Shown here: piece after piece, positions 22,756 through 32,804 of the stretch
How positions within the stretch are numbered: position 1 is the stretch's first letter
How the letters are laid out: every line of letters starts with the position of its first letter
Source: Agapanthus africanus
Taxonomy: Eukaryota > Streptophyta > Magnoliopsida > Asparagales > Amaryllidaceae
Assembly: GCA_030015575.1 (NCBI GenBank)
Contig: CM057346.1
Coordinates: forward strand, 559,370,315-559,434,314
Direction: 5' to 3'
DNA length: 64,000 bases
Notes under the pieces: model-generated
The model's input: only the letters and a program-made list of their open reading frames with translations
Database searches by the model: none
What the model was told of the DNA's origin: nothing
Position numbers and translations under genes: made by a program

Positions 22756-24930
22756 CAGTCGACATATCTAGAACCGATGCGTATTTATCAAATCTTTTAA
22801 TCGGGGTCTAGGTCGAGTCTAAATCGTACACCAGACCTTGGTTGAACCAAGTCTGGATCGGATCCGGGTCTAAACCTGAGCCATGTCCGACATCCACTGC
22901 CACTATCCGGAATATCTACCACCAATGATAACAATCTCCTAAGTAGGATATGCTGGACACAGTGATACAACCAGTGGTTAAAAAAGACAAATTAACATCC
23001 GGCCCATATCTCATGCTTCCTCCAATGTATCCCTATCTTTAATTTCTATCTATTTTATTTTAAGAGTACTCTATGATCATAAAAGGAGGCATAGACTCCT
23101 TTTTCCAAACTGTATCCCTAAAAGAGTATAGCATTGTATTTTATTTTCAAGGCAACTGTTTACCAATAGTACAAGAATAGAACTCTACCAATGAGGCATA
23201 ATATTTTAAAAAAGAATCTAATGCTATTTACAAGAGGGAAGAGAGAAAGTTTAGTATAGTACAATCATATCATTAATTGGATCGAAAATATGATGCATTT
23301 ATCAATGGGGATGCATGATACTACTCTCTTTTCACCTGAAAGTACTAATTTGTTTACCTCTCAATCTCTCATATCATCCCTCGCTTTGCATTTCAATTGA
23401 AATTAGATTTGACAAAGTGAGAGGTATTTTTGGACTAGTCGAGTGGCCGCAGCTCACTTTGATCATGTGACCCATTTGAGTAGATGGATGTGACGAGCCA
23501 CTTGTCGCACGGTCATTGGCCGACGAAGCTTTTTTTAATATGGTAAATCTTTACAAAACAAATTGTTTTTCTTATCTCAGCTAGAGTCACGGACGCTCTA
23601 TGGACACCGATGGTCAGACGAGAATACTTTTTCGTTTGACCACATGTCTTCGTAGATTGATTAAGCTTTGTTTTTTGTTGGTTTGCAAACTTGAGTATTA
23701 TATATGCTGCACTATTAATATTGTTCGATTGCGTATCTTCACAGTTTAAGATTTTTTCCGTTGGACCACATATCTAACATTTAGATATTTTTAGAGAATG
23801 ATCATGTATATCTAACATCTAGATGATCTTCTGCCAAATGCTTTACTGTTAGAAACTCTAAAAATTAATGATCTATATCTTGACAATTCTTATGGGGTTC
23901 TTATGAATGGAGGATGGGTCTCTCAAGTTGTAACAAGCCATAAGGCCAACGATTGAGTTATTGAAGATAAGAAAGCTCCAATAATACCTATGTGCAAGTT
24001 GGAGATAAATATTTCGAGCAACTGAAATTATACAAGTCGGAGAGAAATGGTGTTCCAACTATTACTATTTAAGTTGGAGAGAAACAAACCAACGAACCAA
24101 AAATTCCTCAAGACGGTAACTATCATGTACGTACTAAGCTGCTCCAAGTAAAGTTTCTATATCTTTGTATCCTTCATTCCACTTCTAACCATCAAATATA
24201 TATCAATTGATCCTGCCGATACTCATCCACGCATTAAAGATATTCCGACCTTTCTATTCCATAAATATTACAAGGAAATATCAAAACTAAATATCCTATA
24301 TGGTATCATAGCTGCCAACATAAAATTCTAACATAATCAAGTTTCAACTCTATGAGATTAATATACAATTAGCACATGTTCCCTAATGTGAAGCATTTTA
24401 GATTTTCACAACAATCTAATCCTTAGTTTGCTCTCATCAAGGTCTTGTCCCAGACCAACTCATGATATGGTTAGGAAAGAGAAATTCTTTTGTTGTTCCC
24501 TTTCTTTTAAATGAATGAAAGCCATTAATTAAGCAAATATATCATATGTGAAAAGGGTGCAAATATATCAAATATATGTTCTCCAAGTCCCAGCAAGCTC
24601 AAAGCAACTCCACATAATCTCCCACGTGCTCTTTAAAACACAATGCTAATCTATCTACTGCTAGTTACAACTATCAACTTGTTGTTGTTCAGTCAAACAC
24701 GCTTCATGCAAACAAAAAATAAAAAAAGAATCTAGAAACTTTTTAACCTTGAATGCACCTTTCCCTATGAACCTAGGCCTCTCTTTTTCCCTCTCTTTTT
24801 TTTTTAACCCACCACCAACTTAATTATTTACATATATATTCCCTTGTGACTGATCATTCAAGTCATGGTTCAAGGTTAAAAAAAAAAATTGAGAGGATCC
24901 ATTATTGGTAGGCTTGTGTAGGGTAAGGTC
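22756..24930. other. Intergenic sequence upstream of the MYB gene
   Basis: This is mostly AT-rich and shows no open frame above about 60 codons and no recognised transposon end. A short GC-richer stretch near 22800-22920 (gtctaggtcgag, ccaagtctggatcggatccggg) may be old repeat debris. A single G-box, CACGTG, lies at 24623-24628, about 365 bases before the MYB start codon, and could be a regulatory site. Confidence 0.5.
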
Positions 24931-24937
24931 TATATAA
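24931..24937 (+). promoter_or_regulatory. TATA box of the MYB gene
   Basis: TATATAA occurs 55 bases before the MYB start codon. A plant TATA box normally sits about 30 bases upstream of transcription start, which would put the start near 24962 with a 5' leader of about 30 bases. Assignment rests on position and sequence only. Confidence 0.6.
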
Positions 24938-24991
24938 GGTGAAGGGGTTAGCCTTGATTCTTTTGTTATAACTCCCAACTTAAAAAAAATA

Positions 24992-26353
24992 ATGTCTCAA
25001 AAGAAGGGAGCCAAATTACATGAGGAAATGGAGCTAAGGAGAGGTCCATGGACACTTGAAGAGGACTCACTCCTTGTCCATTACATTTCCCGGCACGGCG
25101 AAGGCCGGTGGAATCTCCTCGCGAGGTGTTCGGGTAATTAATTTTCTAGCCATTTGTGCAATTATCAATCAAATGATGGTTATAAATATATATTTGAGTT
25201 CTTACTTCTTGTACATGTGGTCGATTATAGGTCTCAAGAGAACAGGAAAGAGTTGTAGATTGAGATGGTTGAATTATTTGAAGCCAGATGTGAAGAGAGG
25301 GAATCTTTCACCTGAGGAGCAGTTCTTGATCCTTGAACTTCATTCCAAGTGGGGAAATAGGTAAGTGATCCAAGTTTACCTTCTTGATTTCTCTCCTTTC
25401 TATTTTTATTTTTTACTTGCATGCTAACAGGACTACATGTCTTTACATTATTGCTCTTTTTTTTAATTACATATAATAGTATATACTTGGATTTTGTTGG
25501 AATTATTTGTTTTGTTTTGGTATTTTCCCCCTTTTGAGAGAGAGAGAGAGAGAGGAAAAATCATATGTAAAGTTCACTTTGCACTTGGGGAAAAAAATGT
25601 TGGTAAAATTGTGGAATCTCATGAGGCCTTAATCATTGATCTTCATAACATATTTATAGCTAATAACCTAGTCCTAATCAATCTCCTATAGGGTATGCAA
25701 GCAATGGTAGAATCATTACATATATGATATACCTAGGAAAGTAACTGTGATATTACATGGCTCTCATATTTGAGACTTTCTATATTTGCAGATGGTCCAG
25801 AATTGCACAATATTTACCAGGACGAACTGATAACGAAATCAAGAACTACTGGCGTACAAGGGTGCAAAAGCAGGCAAGACAACTCAAAATCGATGCGAAT
25901 AGCTCCATGTTTCGTGATGCCGTCCGATGCTATTGGATGCCAAGATTACTCGAAAAAATGGCCTCCAACACTGCATCCATCCAATCTCCCAATCCAACCA
26001 GCACTCAACACTCTATCCTTATTAACCAACCTCAAGAATTCAATCCTCTTCCTCAAGATTACTACAATCCAAGCATTAGTTCCGACAATTACGAGTTCAC
26101 GCAAATTGCACCATGCACATTTAGTGCGATGACTAGCACAAATGCGCAATTCGATCAATTAGGGGATGGTATGATCAACAATGGCTATAGTTTGGATGCG
26201 ATGGATATCGCGACAACTTCGATTTCAGGGATGGACTATTCTTCACCCTCTGATTGCATAGATGAAGGAAACAATTGGGTTGATGAATTATGGAGCATGG
26301 ATGAGTTGTGGCATGCCAGAAAGCAAAATGAATGGAGTACTAATTGCTTGTAG
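24992..26353 (+). CDS. R2R3-MYB transcription factor, subgroup 20-like (MYB62/116-like), 277 aa
   Basis: Three exons, 24992-25133, 25231-25360 and 25792-26353, join across GT-AG introns (97 and 431 bases) in phases 1 and 2 into a 277-residue protein. R2 has tryptophans at 20, 40 and 60; R3 has W92 and W111, with its first tryptophan replaced by a hydrophobic residue as usual. The introns fall at the standard R2R3-MYB positions. After R3 the sequence VQKQARQL and then [10 protein letters not shown] (residues 138-147) is the W-x-P-R-L motif of subgroup 20, whose members act in stress, hormone or phosphate responses. I see no bHLH-binding motif in R3. The C-terminus has an acidic, tryptophan-rich stretch ([12 protein letters not shown], 253-264), a likely activation region. 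No stops or frameshifts are present. It should be nuclear and DNA-binding. Alternative: the sister subgroup 19 (MYB21/24) has a similar WMPRL, but KQARQL and the C-terminus fit 20 better. Confidence 0.93.
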
Positions 26354-27080
26354 GAATTTCTTGTTGGGGTGGTTGATCAATAGAGTCCAAATGTCCAATC
26401 ATGGTTTGACTTGTTAGAATTTGTTGAGTTTGTTTTGTGTTTTGTGTGTTGTAAATTTTGTTTGAGAGCTAGCCAGCTAGTCCAATTCTTCTGTAATACT
26501 CTTAAATGTGTTGAGGCTTGAGAGGAGCCATATCAAGAATTGATGGGGCCATATATATATATATATATATTTTGTGCATAATAATTAAGAGAGGGAAGCT
26601 TTTGCAAGGAAATGGGGACTATCAGTTGAGATACTTTTACCATATAGGAGTTCAATCGCAACTAGAAATTGGTTAGAGTTCTCTTTTAAACTATTAATTG
26701 CTTTACATATATGGCAGCTATAAATTGGTAATTGCTCTACACTACTAAAGGTGTTAATACCTGAATAAATATTTGGGTCTACCGATTTGGCAATGCACCT
26801 TGAGAGGAGTAAATTGGATGCCACTAATAAAATGCCTAAAAAGAGCTCAACAAATTAAAAGAATCGAGTACAAAAAAATTCGTGCCACAACAAAGCGCCG
26901 CAGATCAGCACCAGTTTAAGCATGGGGCGCGGCGGTTCAGCCGCATAATCTGGGCCGTTCATCATCAATTTTTATGGCCACGATCGTTTTGCTACATACA
27001 TCGTTTTACGATACATCATTTTATTTTTCAAAGATTCTGAAAACATGCAACAATATCTAACAGAGCAATTAGATTCGATT
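26354..27080. other. 3' flank of the MYB gene and intergenic DNA
   Basis: The first about 200 bases are T-rich and probably hold the MYB 3' untranslated region; no canonical AATAAA is placed clearly, though several AT-rich near-matches occur. An (AT)10 microsatellite lies at 26551-26570. A short GC-rich patch (gggccgttcatc, 26880-26990) is present. No gene is seen. Confidence 0.5.
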
Positions 27081-27965
27081 ATAATAATTGTTAGCAAGTA
27101 AATTCTCTTGTATTTTCTATTCCTTGTTCTTCAAGCTTTCTTAGCCCTATATAAGCACTTGTATAGCTTTAAGTTTTCATCTCTCTCTCAAACTTTAGGA
27201 TTTTCTTTTCAAAGATCAACTACTTGTAAGTTCTTTATTTTTTTTAAAATAAAGATATTTAGTTTATTTTTAACCATGCTTGGCTAAAATTGCATCTAGG
27301 GTTTTAATTTGTGATCTATTGTGGTGGGTATTTCAATTGTTTTTTTCATTTTTGCTTTAATATGAAAATCTATTCTGATCTATCTTATTCTCTTTTTGTT
27401 CTTAATCTAAAAATCTAATTTTTACAATGAAAAGTTGTTGTCTTTAAGTAAGAATTAGGGATAGACAAGAAACCTAGAAATTAATTAGGTTCATGATAGT
27501 TGATATTTAAAAATCTAATTAGCTTCGATAGAGATAACTATAAATCATAGATATTCAATCCGGTTATTAATTTGATCGAAGAGAAAACTTAAGATTTGGT
27601 AGTTGTAGTTTTTAGACTTACAAATACACAGAGACAGTTAAATCTAGGTTAAATTTAATAAACTAGAATTAAGGTTTTAATTAAATCTAAATGATATAAA
27701 ATAATTGATGGGATAAGATTAAATTAAATAATTTATTCTATACTTTTATGTTATTAATAGATCGTTAATTAAACCTAGAAAAAGATTAGAAGTTTTATCA
27801 TATAAACCACCACATTAGAAAAGTAATTCAAAAACCCTAGATCTTCTTTTTATTATTAAAAAACAACCTTTTTAACTTAATTTAAAAGTAGTTAAAACAG
27901 CTCTCCGTGGGAACGATTCTCAAGTACAACTGCGATAAACTGTATACTTGCGGTTAAATTTGGAG
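27080..27965 (+). mobile_element. LTR-like remnant, possibly gypsy
   Basis: The region has a TATA-like box (cctatataagc near 27147), a pyrimidine-rich leader, and near its end tccgtgggaacgattctcaag...cttgcggtt (27902-27955). That end resembles the ctgtgggatcgac...cttgcg ends found in some plant Ty3/gypsy LTRs. No second copy, target duplication or primer site was identified, so this is a weak call for an old solo LTR. Confidence 0.3.
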
Positions 27966-27979
27966 ACTAATAAAATCCA

Positions 27980-28265
27980 CATCATGCACGTAAATACCTA
28001 AGTTTTCATCGATTTCAAAAATAAATACCTAAGTTTTTATGAGTTGCACATAAATACCTATCTTTGACTCAATCACTTTTTAAAAAAACGAAAGTAACGA
28101 CAATGGAAAAATAACAGTTATACCACTTTCATATATCACATGTAGGTAGTTAAGTGCAAATGGAGTAAAAAGTTGGGTATTTATCTGCTACTCACAGAAT
28201 CACAGAAACTTAGACATTTATCTGTCAAAACGGTAAAACGTTGGGTTTTTACATGCAATTTAGCC
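27980..28265. repeat. Possible MITE with degenerate inverted ends
   Basis: The left part (gcacgtaaatacctaagttttcatc) is loosely complementary to the right part (aacgttgggtttttacatgcaat), giving ends of the form attgcatgtaaa(t/a)acc. A second internal pair (aataaatacctaagttt, and its complement near 28160-28215) is seen. No target duplication is clear, so the call is tentative. Confidence 0.35.
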
Positions 28266-28403
28266 TAAAGAAAATACATTAAAGTTATAAAATACACTCT
28301 AATTGTTACAATATAAAATATAGTGGAGGGATATCACCGTTCCAACGACAAACTTTTTGTATCATGTCTGAGCGCAATAAGATCTAGATATTATTAGAAT
28401 ATA

Positions 28404-28600
28404 GGCTTATTTACTGAAAACTCTCAACAGGTTTGAGACATTTTAACAAAACTATCATTACCTTTGAAACCGTCAAGAAGCAACCAAACTTAATGGTGAT
28501 ATGTCAGCACCGTTTGTGTCATGTTACTGAAGTTGATACGTCAGAATTTTTTTTTGTAAAAAGCCTTAAATTACTCACATTTTAACCATAAGCCTAATTT

Positions 28601-28632
<32 letters not shown>

Positions 28633-29455
28633 CTCTAACCCTCATCCTCTTTCATCGTCCACCAGTCTACCTTCTCACCATCTCCGGCGATGACCATCTC
28701 AGCGTCAACCCGACTGCCCAACTCCGCCCCCCGCCCCTGACAACCACCACCATCATCTTCATCGCCATCTTTTTTTCATCATCACCACCTTCATCATCTT
28801 CATCACCGCCGCCTCCGGCTCCCTCCTCCCTAACCTCCGCATCCCTTGACCCAGACCCCAATCCCCTGCTCCCTTCCCCGACCAACCCCATTCCCTGACC
28901 TCCCCCTCACTCGCCCTCGACCTCGACCTGCCCCTTCCCTTTGCTGTCCCCCCACCACCATTATCTTCTTATTGCTCTCTTCCTTCTCCAGATCTCCAAT
29001 CCCTTCCCCTCCTCTGATCGCCTCTACTCCGCCGTCTTCACCACCGAGTCCCTCCACGATGTTATCCGCCATCTTTACCACCTCCTCCACCTCTCTTGCC
29101 CTCCCCCCAACCCCCTCTAAAATCATCATCATCATGATCATCTTCGTCCTCATCTCATCTTCATCATCATCATCTTGCCCCCTCCTTCTTCTCCTCCAGC
29201 GCCATCCCCTCACTCCGGCTCCCCCTAAAAACTATTAATTATTTAATTAATATTATTTAATAATTATTAAAATCATTTAAATTGTAATTATAATTAATTA
29301 CTTATAAGATGAAAAAGACAAAATGGTCATTTAACATGAACAATAATGCTACCCAACGTGGACAGTCAAGTCATGATAGTTTCTTAAAAGTTGCAAATGT
29401 AATGGTAGTTTTGTTAAAATGGCACAAATCTGTTGGGAGTTTTCACTAAATAAGC
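28404..29455. mobile_element. Mutator-like element with 10-bp target duplication
   Basis: The element is flanked by ttagaatata at 28394-28403 and again at 29456-29465, a perfect 10-base direct repeat as made by Mutator-like transposons (9-11 bases). The ends are inverted repeats of about 85 bases at roughly 80% identity: left ggcttatttactgaaaactc, right (reverse strand) gcttatttagtgaaaactcc. There is no transposase. The interior (28630-29225) is GC- and pyrimidine-rich, unlike the flanks, with a low-complexity open frame on each strand. It may be a captured host segment (Pack-MULE type) or a simple-sequence expansion. The element is 1052 bases long. Confidence 0.85.
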
Positions 29456-29465
29456 TTAGAATATA

Positions 29466-30033
29466 AACCCTCATTATAACTTATGAGTTGGGCAATGGAA
29501 GGGCATTAAGATTACGTTCTAAGCAAACCCAGGTTCGAATCCTCCTGGACGTGTATTTAAAAGCGGGGTAATTAAAAAGTAAAATCCCAATGCGTAAAAA
29601 CCCAGTTCTTGGCCCAAAAAGGTCTTCAACCTGCGGAGACTTATTAGAATATTAAATACTTGGCCTCAAAACTCATTAGAATTTCAAAGTTTTGATGCTC
29701 TATTTTTTCCTCTGAAATTTTTGTCTCTTGAATTGAATATGAGACTTTCCACAATCACGAATTTGCATCATTGCATGCTTTTATAGAAATTTATTCTATG
29801 TTATATGTAAAATTTACTGTGGTAGATTGAAATATATGGGTGGTACATATAGCATACTCTATGTGCAAACTTTGAAGAATTTTGTAGATTCTTTATAGCT
29901 ATAATTTGATAGAGTTAAATTAGGATAAAAACACTGAATTTATCTACCATCCACATCTCTGCATGTGACCAATTGGCATAGCTCACGCATTAAGAATTTC
30001 CTTTCTAAAATGAATGATTGAAAATTTCAAAAT
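29466..30033. other. Intergenic stretch with a tRNA-like B box
   Basis: ggttcgaatcc at 29531-29541 matches the pol III B-box consensus, and the preceding 50 bases loosely resemble a tRNA body (gagttgggcaatgg...). No full cloverleaf can be drawn by eye, so this could be a decayed tRNA-derived SINE head. The rest is AT-rich with no gene. Confidence 0.35.
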
Positions 30034-30841
30034 TGACGGAGCCTGAAATCTTCTTCAGATGTTTCCTTCCGTTGATTTGCTGATGACGGCGATGGGTGGC
30101 TGAGATTTGATCTGGAGGCTGTCGCTTCTAAAACGTGTGGATCTCAATGGGTTGAGGTTGTGGTTGTCGAGTTACCTGCAAGGAAGTCCCGGGGTGGTTG
30201 TACCACCGAGAACCCTCCGACGATCAAGTTAGACTAGAGATCCGAGCAGAATAACGGCTTAGTGGAGTCAAAATGGCTTACCTCGATCGTCTGGGAGAGG
30301 GGTTTATATAGCGGTGGCAGCAGGCGAGCCAGGCGCGAGAATTACGCCGGCCGTTACGCTCCCGACGTCACGCCCGCGTGATGAGCGGGACCTCCCATTA
30401 ATGGCGAGACAGGCTTGTTAATGGGGGATCGTGGTGGTGTGGAACGTGGGATGTGGCCGGCGGAGATCATGCGCATGGCGAGATTTGCGGGATGGCGGTT
30501 ACGCCTGCAAGCGGTGCTGTTGGTCGGTCGATGAGACCGAGGAAGATGACCTCGGCGGGAGGGCTCGCGGAGGAGCGGGAGAGCCGAGGTATCTTGGTTC
30601 TGCTCGAGCTCGGAGGCGAGCTGAGAGGGCCGAGGAGGCTCGGGCCTGTGATAGCTCGGAGACGAGCTATGAGGCTGAGGAGGCCAATTGTGCTGGGGGC
30701 TCTGAGGTGAGCCAGCGTTTGCTTGTAGGACGGGCACAAGAGTGGTCTGGTCGGCCACTGTAGGTCCTTTCTTGCATGCTCTGGGACACGTCATTTGCCA
30801 CGTGTCCTGATCTGGGAGACCACCGATATCGAGCATCGTCA
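30034..30841 (-). mobile_element. 3' LTR of the Tat element
   Basis: Bounds are TG...CA (tgacggagcc to gcatcgtca on the plus strand). A minus-strand TATATAAA box lies at 30303-30310. The same box is at 39140-39147 in the 5' LTR. The GC-rich LTR gives long antisense proline-rich frames that are not genes. Confidence 0.95.
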
Positions 30842-30855
30842 TTAGCCCCCCACTC
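30842..30855 (-). other. Polypurine tract of the Tat element
   Basis: On the minus strand the bases read agtggggggctaa immediately before the LTR start TGACGATGC. This is a typical Ty3/gypsy tract and fixes 30034-30841 as the 3' LTR. Confidence 0.85.
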
Positions 30856-31213
30856 TCGTCCCGACCAGCTGATGGGTCGGGTCGAGAGTGGTTGGTCGGC
30901 TCACCCGAGGTGAGCTCCTTTCCGAAGATATGTCGGGCGTATCTTTGGGAAATTGGCTGTCTTTTCTGGATGAGGTCAGCGAATCATGGCGAGATCCTTT
31001 TCATTAAAGAGGGTGCGCTGGATCGTGTGTTCTTTGGTGAAGCGACGGGCCACGTGTTGGGTGCCGGTTGGCTGATGTGACGTGCCGCAGGCTTCTGGCA
31101 TCCGATGGGACGCTGCCAATGTGCTTACGACAGGTGAAGCGATCATGTCCGTTGAGTGCAGCGAACCGTTTTGGCGGGAGTCGACCGTTGCCGTTGGATG
31201 AGGATGCCGGCTG

Positions 31214-31220
31214 TATAAAT
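31214..31220 (+). promoter_or_regulatory. TATA box for the antisense ORF
   Basis: TATAAAT lies on the plus strand 273 bases before the ATG of the antisense ORF. It is followed by a CT-rich leader (ggtctctctctctcttcac), typical of plant core promoters. It faces away from the element's own transcription. Confidence 0.6.
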
Positions 31221-31486
31221 CGAGGGGAGGCTTTATTCGGGGTCTCTCTCTCTCTTCACATTTTCTCATTCTGAGTTTTGTTAGCTCGGTGCTCTCCCCT
31301 TTAGGTCGGATCTCACTTCTTCTTCCTTCTGCTTCTTCTCCTTCTGAGTTGAGCCTCTTCTCCTTTTTGGCAGGACATATGGTTTGATCCCAGACTCTTG
31401 GTGCCTTCGGCGCTCAGTCCTAGAGAGGGGACGGCGGTGTGGCTGTGCCTCCGGCCTACTCAAGCCCTGCGCTGGATGTGCCTCCG

Positions 31487-32437
31487 ATGGTAGGGTCACC
31501 TGCCCCGTCACGAGCTCCTGACGATTGTTCCGGCAGCGGCCAAAGGCGTTCACGGGTTCCTGAATCTCAGACGAGGGATGCAGGAGAGGGCGAAGATGGG
31601 GTTCCTCTTAAGCGGAAGAGGACGGTCTCTCGTGCGCCGCCAACGGAGATTCCGGAGGGGACTCCTGTGCAGGAGGGGGACGTCCAGTTCGTGGTCCCGT
31701 CGGGGCTTTCCGTTGCCGCCAGCCTTCTTGCTGGTATTGAGGAGTCGGCCGGAGGCCGGATGCCGCGGGGGACCTTAAGGGCCCAACTGGCGGCTATCGC
31801 ACAGGAGGCAGTTCAGGTATGTACTCCCTCATGTGTTATTTCGAGCGACCTTTCCTCAGTTTAGGTGTCCTTAAGTTTTTCTGCCATTTTTCGCCAGGTC
31901 CTTCAATACTGCGCCCTTGTTACTCGTATGGAAGCTGATGGGGCTATTCGGGTTACGAGATCAGCAGAAGAGTCTTCTTCAGAGGTTGAGGGTCTGCGAC
32001 TCGAGCTGCGTCTGGAGAGGGAGAGGTCGCTCGCCCTCAGAGCCCGGTCAGAAGCCGCGGATCTCACCGTTTCAAAGTGCCGGGAGTCTTACTGCCGCCT
32101 AAGTGAGTCCCATCGACTCGTTGAGGCGAAGTTGATGGAACCGGCCGATCGCTTTGCATCCATGAGGAGGGCGAGGGATGCCAGCAGGCGGGATGCCGAG
32201 GTGGCGCTTCAGGCAGCGGAGGCCGCCGAAACCCGGGCTAGGAAGGCGGTGACGGATTACAAGGAGTCGGACCAGTTTTACGCTGACCTTGGCGAGGTCT
32301 TCGCCACTGCATGGAACAAGGCTCTTGATGCCGTCAAGGAGCAGCTTCCGGAGTTCGCCGACGGTGAGCTCCGTGCTCGGGTCCCACTCTCGGTGGTCCC
32401 GCCTCCGGTCGATAGCGATGAGGGGAGTGAGGTCTAG
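31487..32437 (+). CDS. Antisense extra ORF of the Tat element, spliced, 289 aa, coiled-coil
   Basis: This ORF runs opposite to gag-pol between pol and the 3' LTR. Exon 1 (31487-31816) and exon 2 (31898-32437) are joined by an 81-base GT-AG intron (gtatgt...cgccag) in phase 0, giving 289 residues; the upstream frame is closed by TAG at 31421, and the first ATG is at 31487. The N-terminal third is rich in S, P and charged residues with a basic KRKR patch that could be a nuclear signal. The C-terminal part (ESSSEVEGLRLELRLERERS onward) is a long E/R/A-rich predicted coiled coil. A TATA box lies upstream and AATAAA downstream. Antisense extra ORFs of this kind are described for Tat-lineage elements; some resemble the Pfam family Transposase_28, which I cannot test here. 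The frame is free of stops although pol is damaged. Function is unknown. Confidence 0.75.
31817..31897 (+). other. Intron of the antisense ORF
   Basis: The donor is CAG|gtatgt and the acceptor is tttttcgccag|GTC, with a T-rich tract before the acceptor. It contains an in-frame stop (TAG at 31862-31864), so translation of the second exon from this start needs splicing. Both sides are in phase 0. Confidence 0.65.
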
Positions 32438-32554
32438 GCAGGGCTTGCTGCCCGACCTTTTTGGTTTTTCCTTTTTTCTCTTTTGTAAGCTTCCGGGCAA
32501 TTTTGATAAGGCCGGGGAGCCCACAATACCCTTGTAAAGATTTTTGGCTTTTTG

Positions 32555-32560
32555 AATAAA
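32555..32560 (+). terminator. Polyadenylation signal after the antisense ORF
   Basis: AATAAA lies 118 bases after the stop codon, embedded in tttttgaataaagactttttg with T-rich sequence before and after. This suits a plant near-upstream element for 3' end formation on the plus strand. Confidence 0.55.
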
Positions 32561-32804
32561 GACTTTTTGTTTTTGCAGTAGTGTTTGTTCTTGTACTTCC
32601 TTTGGTTGGTAGACACCTGTATCTGCACAGTACTGCTTTTATGGTCGGCATGCTTCTCGTCTGGAGATTACTCGTCGACTTGACTCTGATCATTTTCCGA
32701 GTGTGTGAGGACCGGCGGGAAGACGGTATCTCTATGGCCCCGAAGTCGACGTGGATATCGCTAAGACGTTGATAGAATGAATGGCTCTTGTTGAGTTCAT
32801 GTTC

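Noticed and set aside
28830..29238. Overlapping 127- and 130-codon frames on opposite strands in the Mutator-like element
   Set aside because: Low-complexity pyrimidine or purine-rich translation (P/S or R/G/E runs) without start context or homology.
29480..29560. Possible tRNA gene with B box ggttcgaatcc
   Set aside because: No acceptor stem or anticodon arm could be drawn; kept only as a tRNA-like B box in an intergenic entry.
30354..30842. 162-codon proline-rich frame on the minus strand, with a similar 171-codon frame at 39191-39706
   Set aside because: Both lie inside the two LTRs of the Tat element; the open frame follows from high GC and has no domain.
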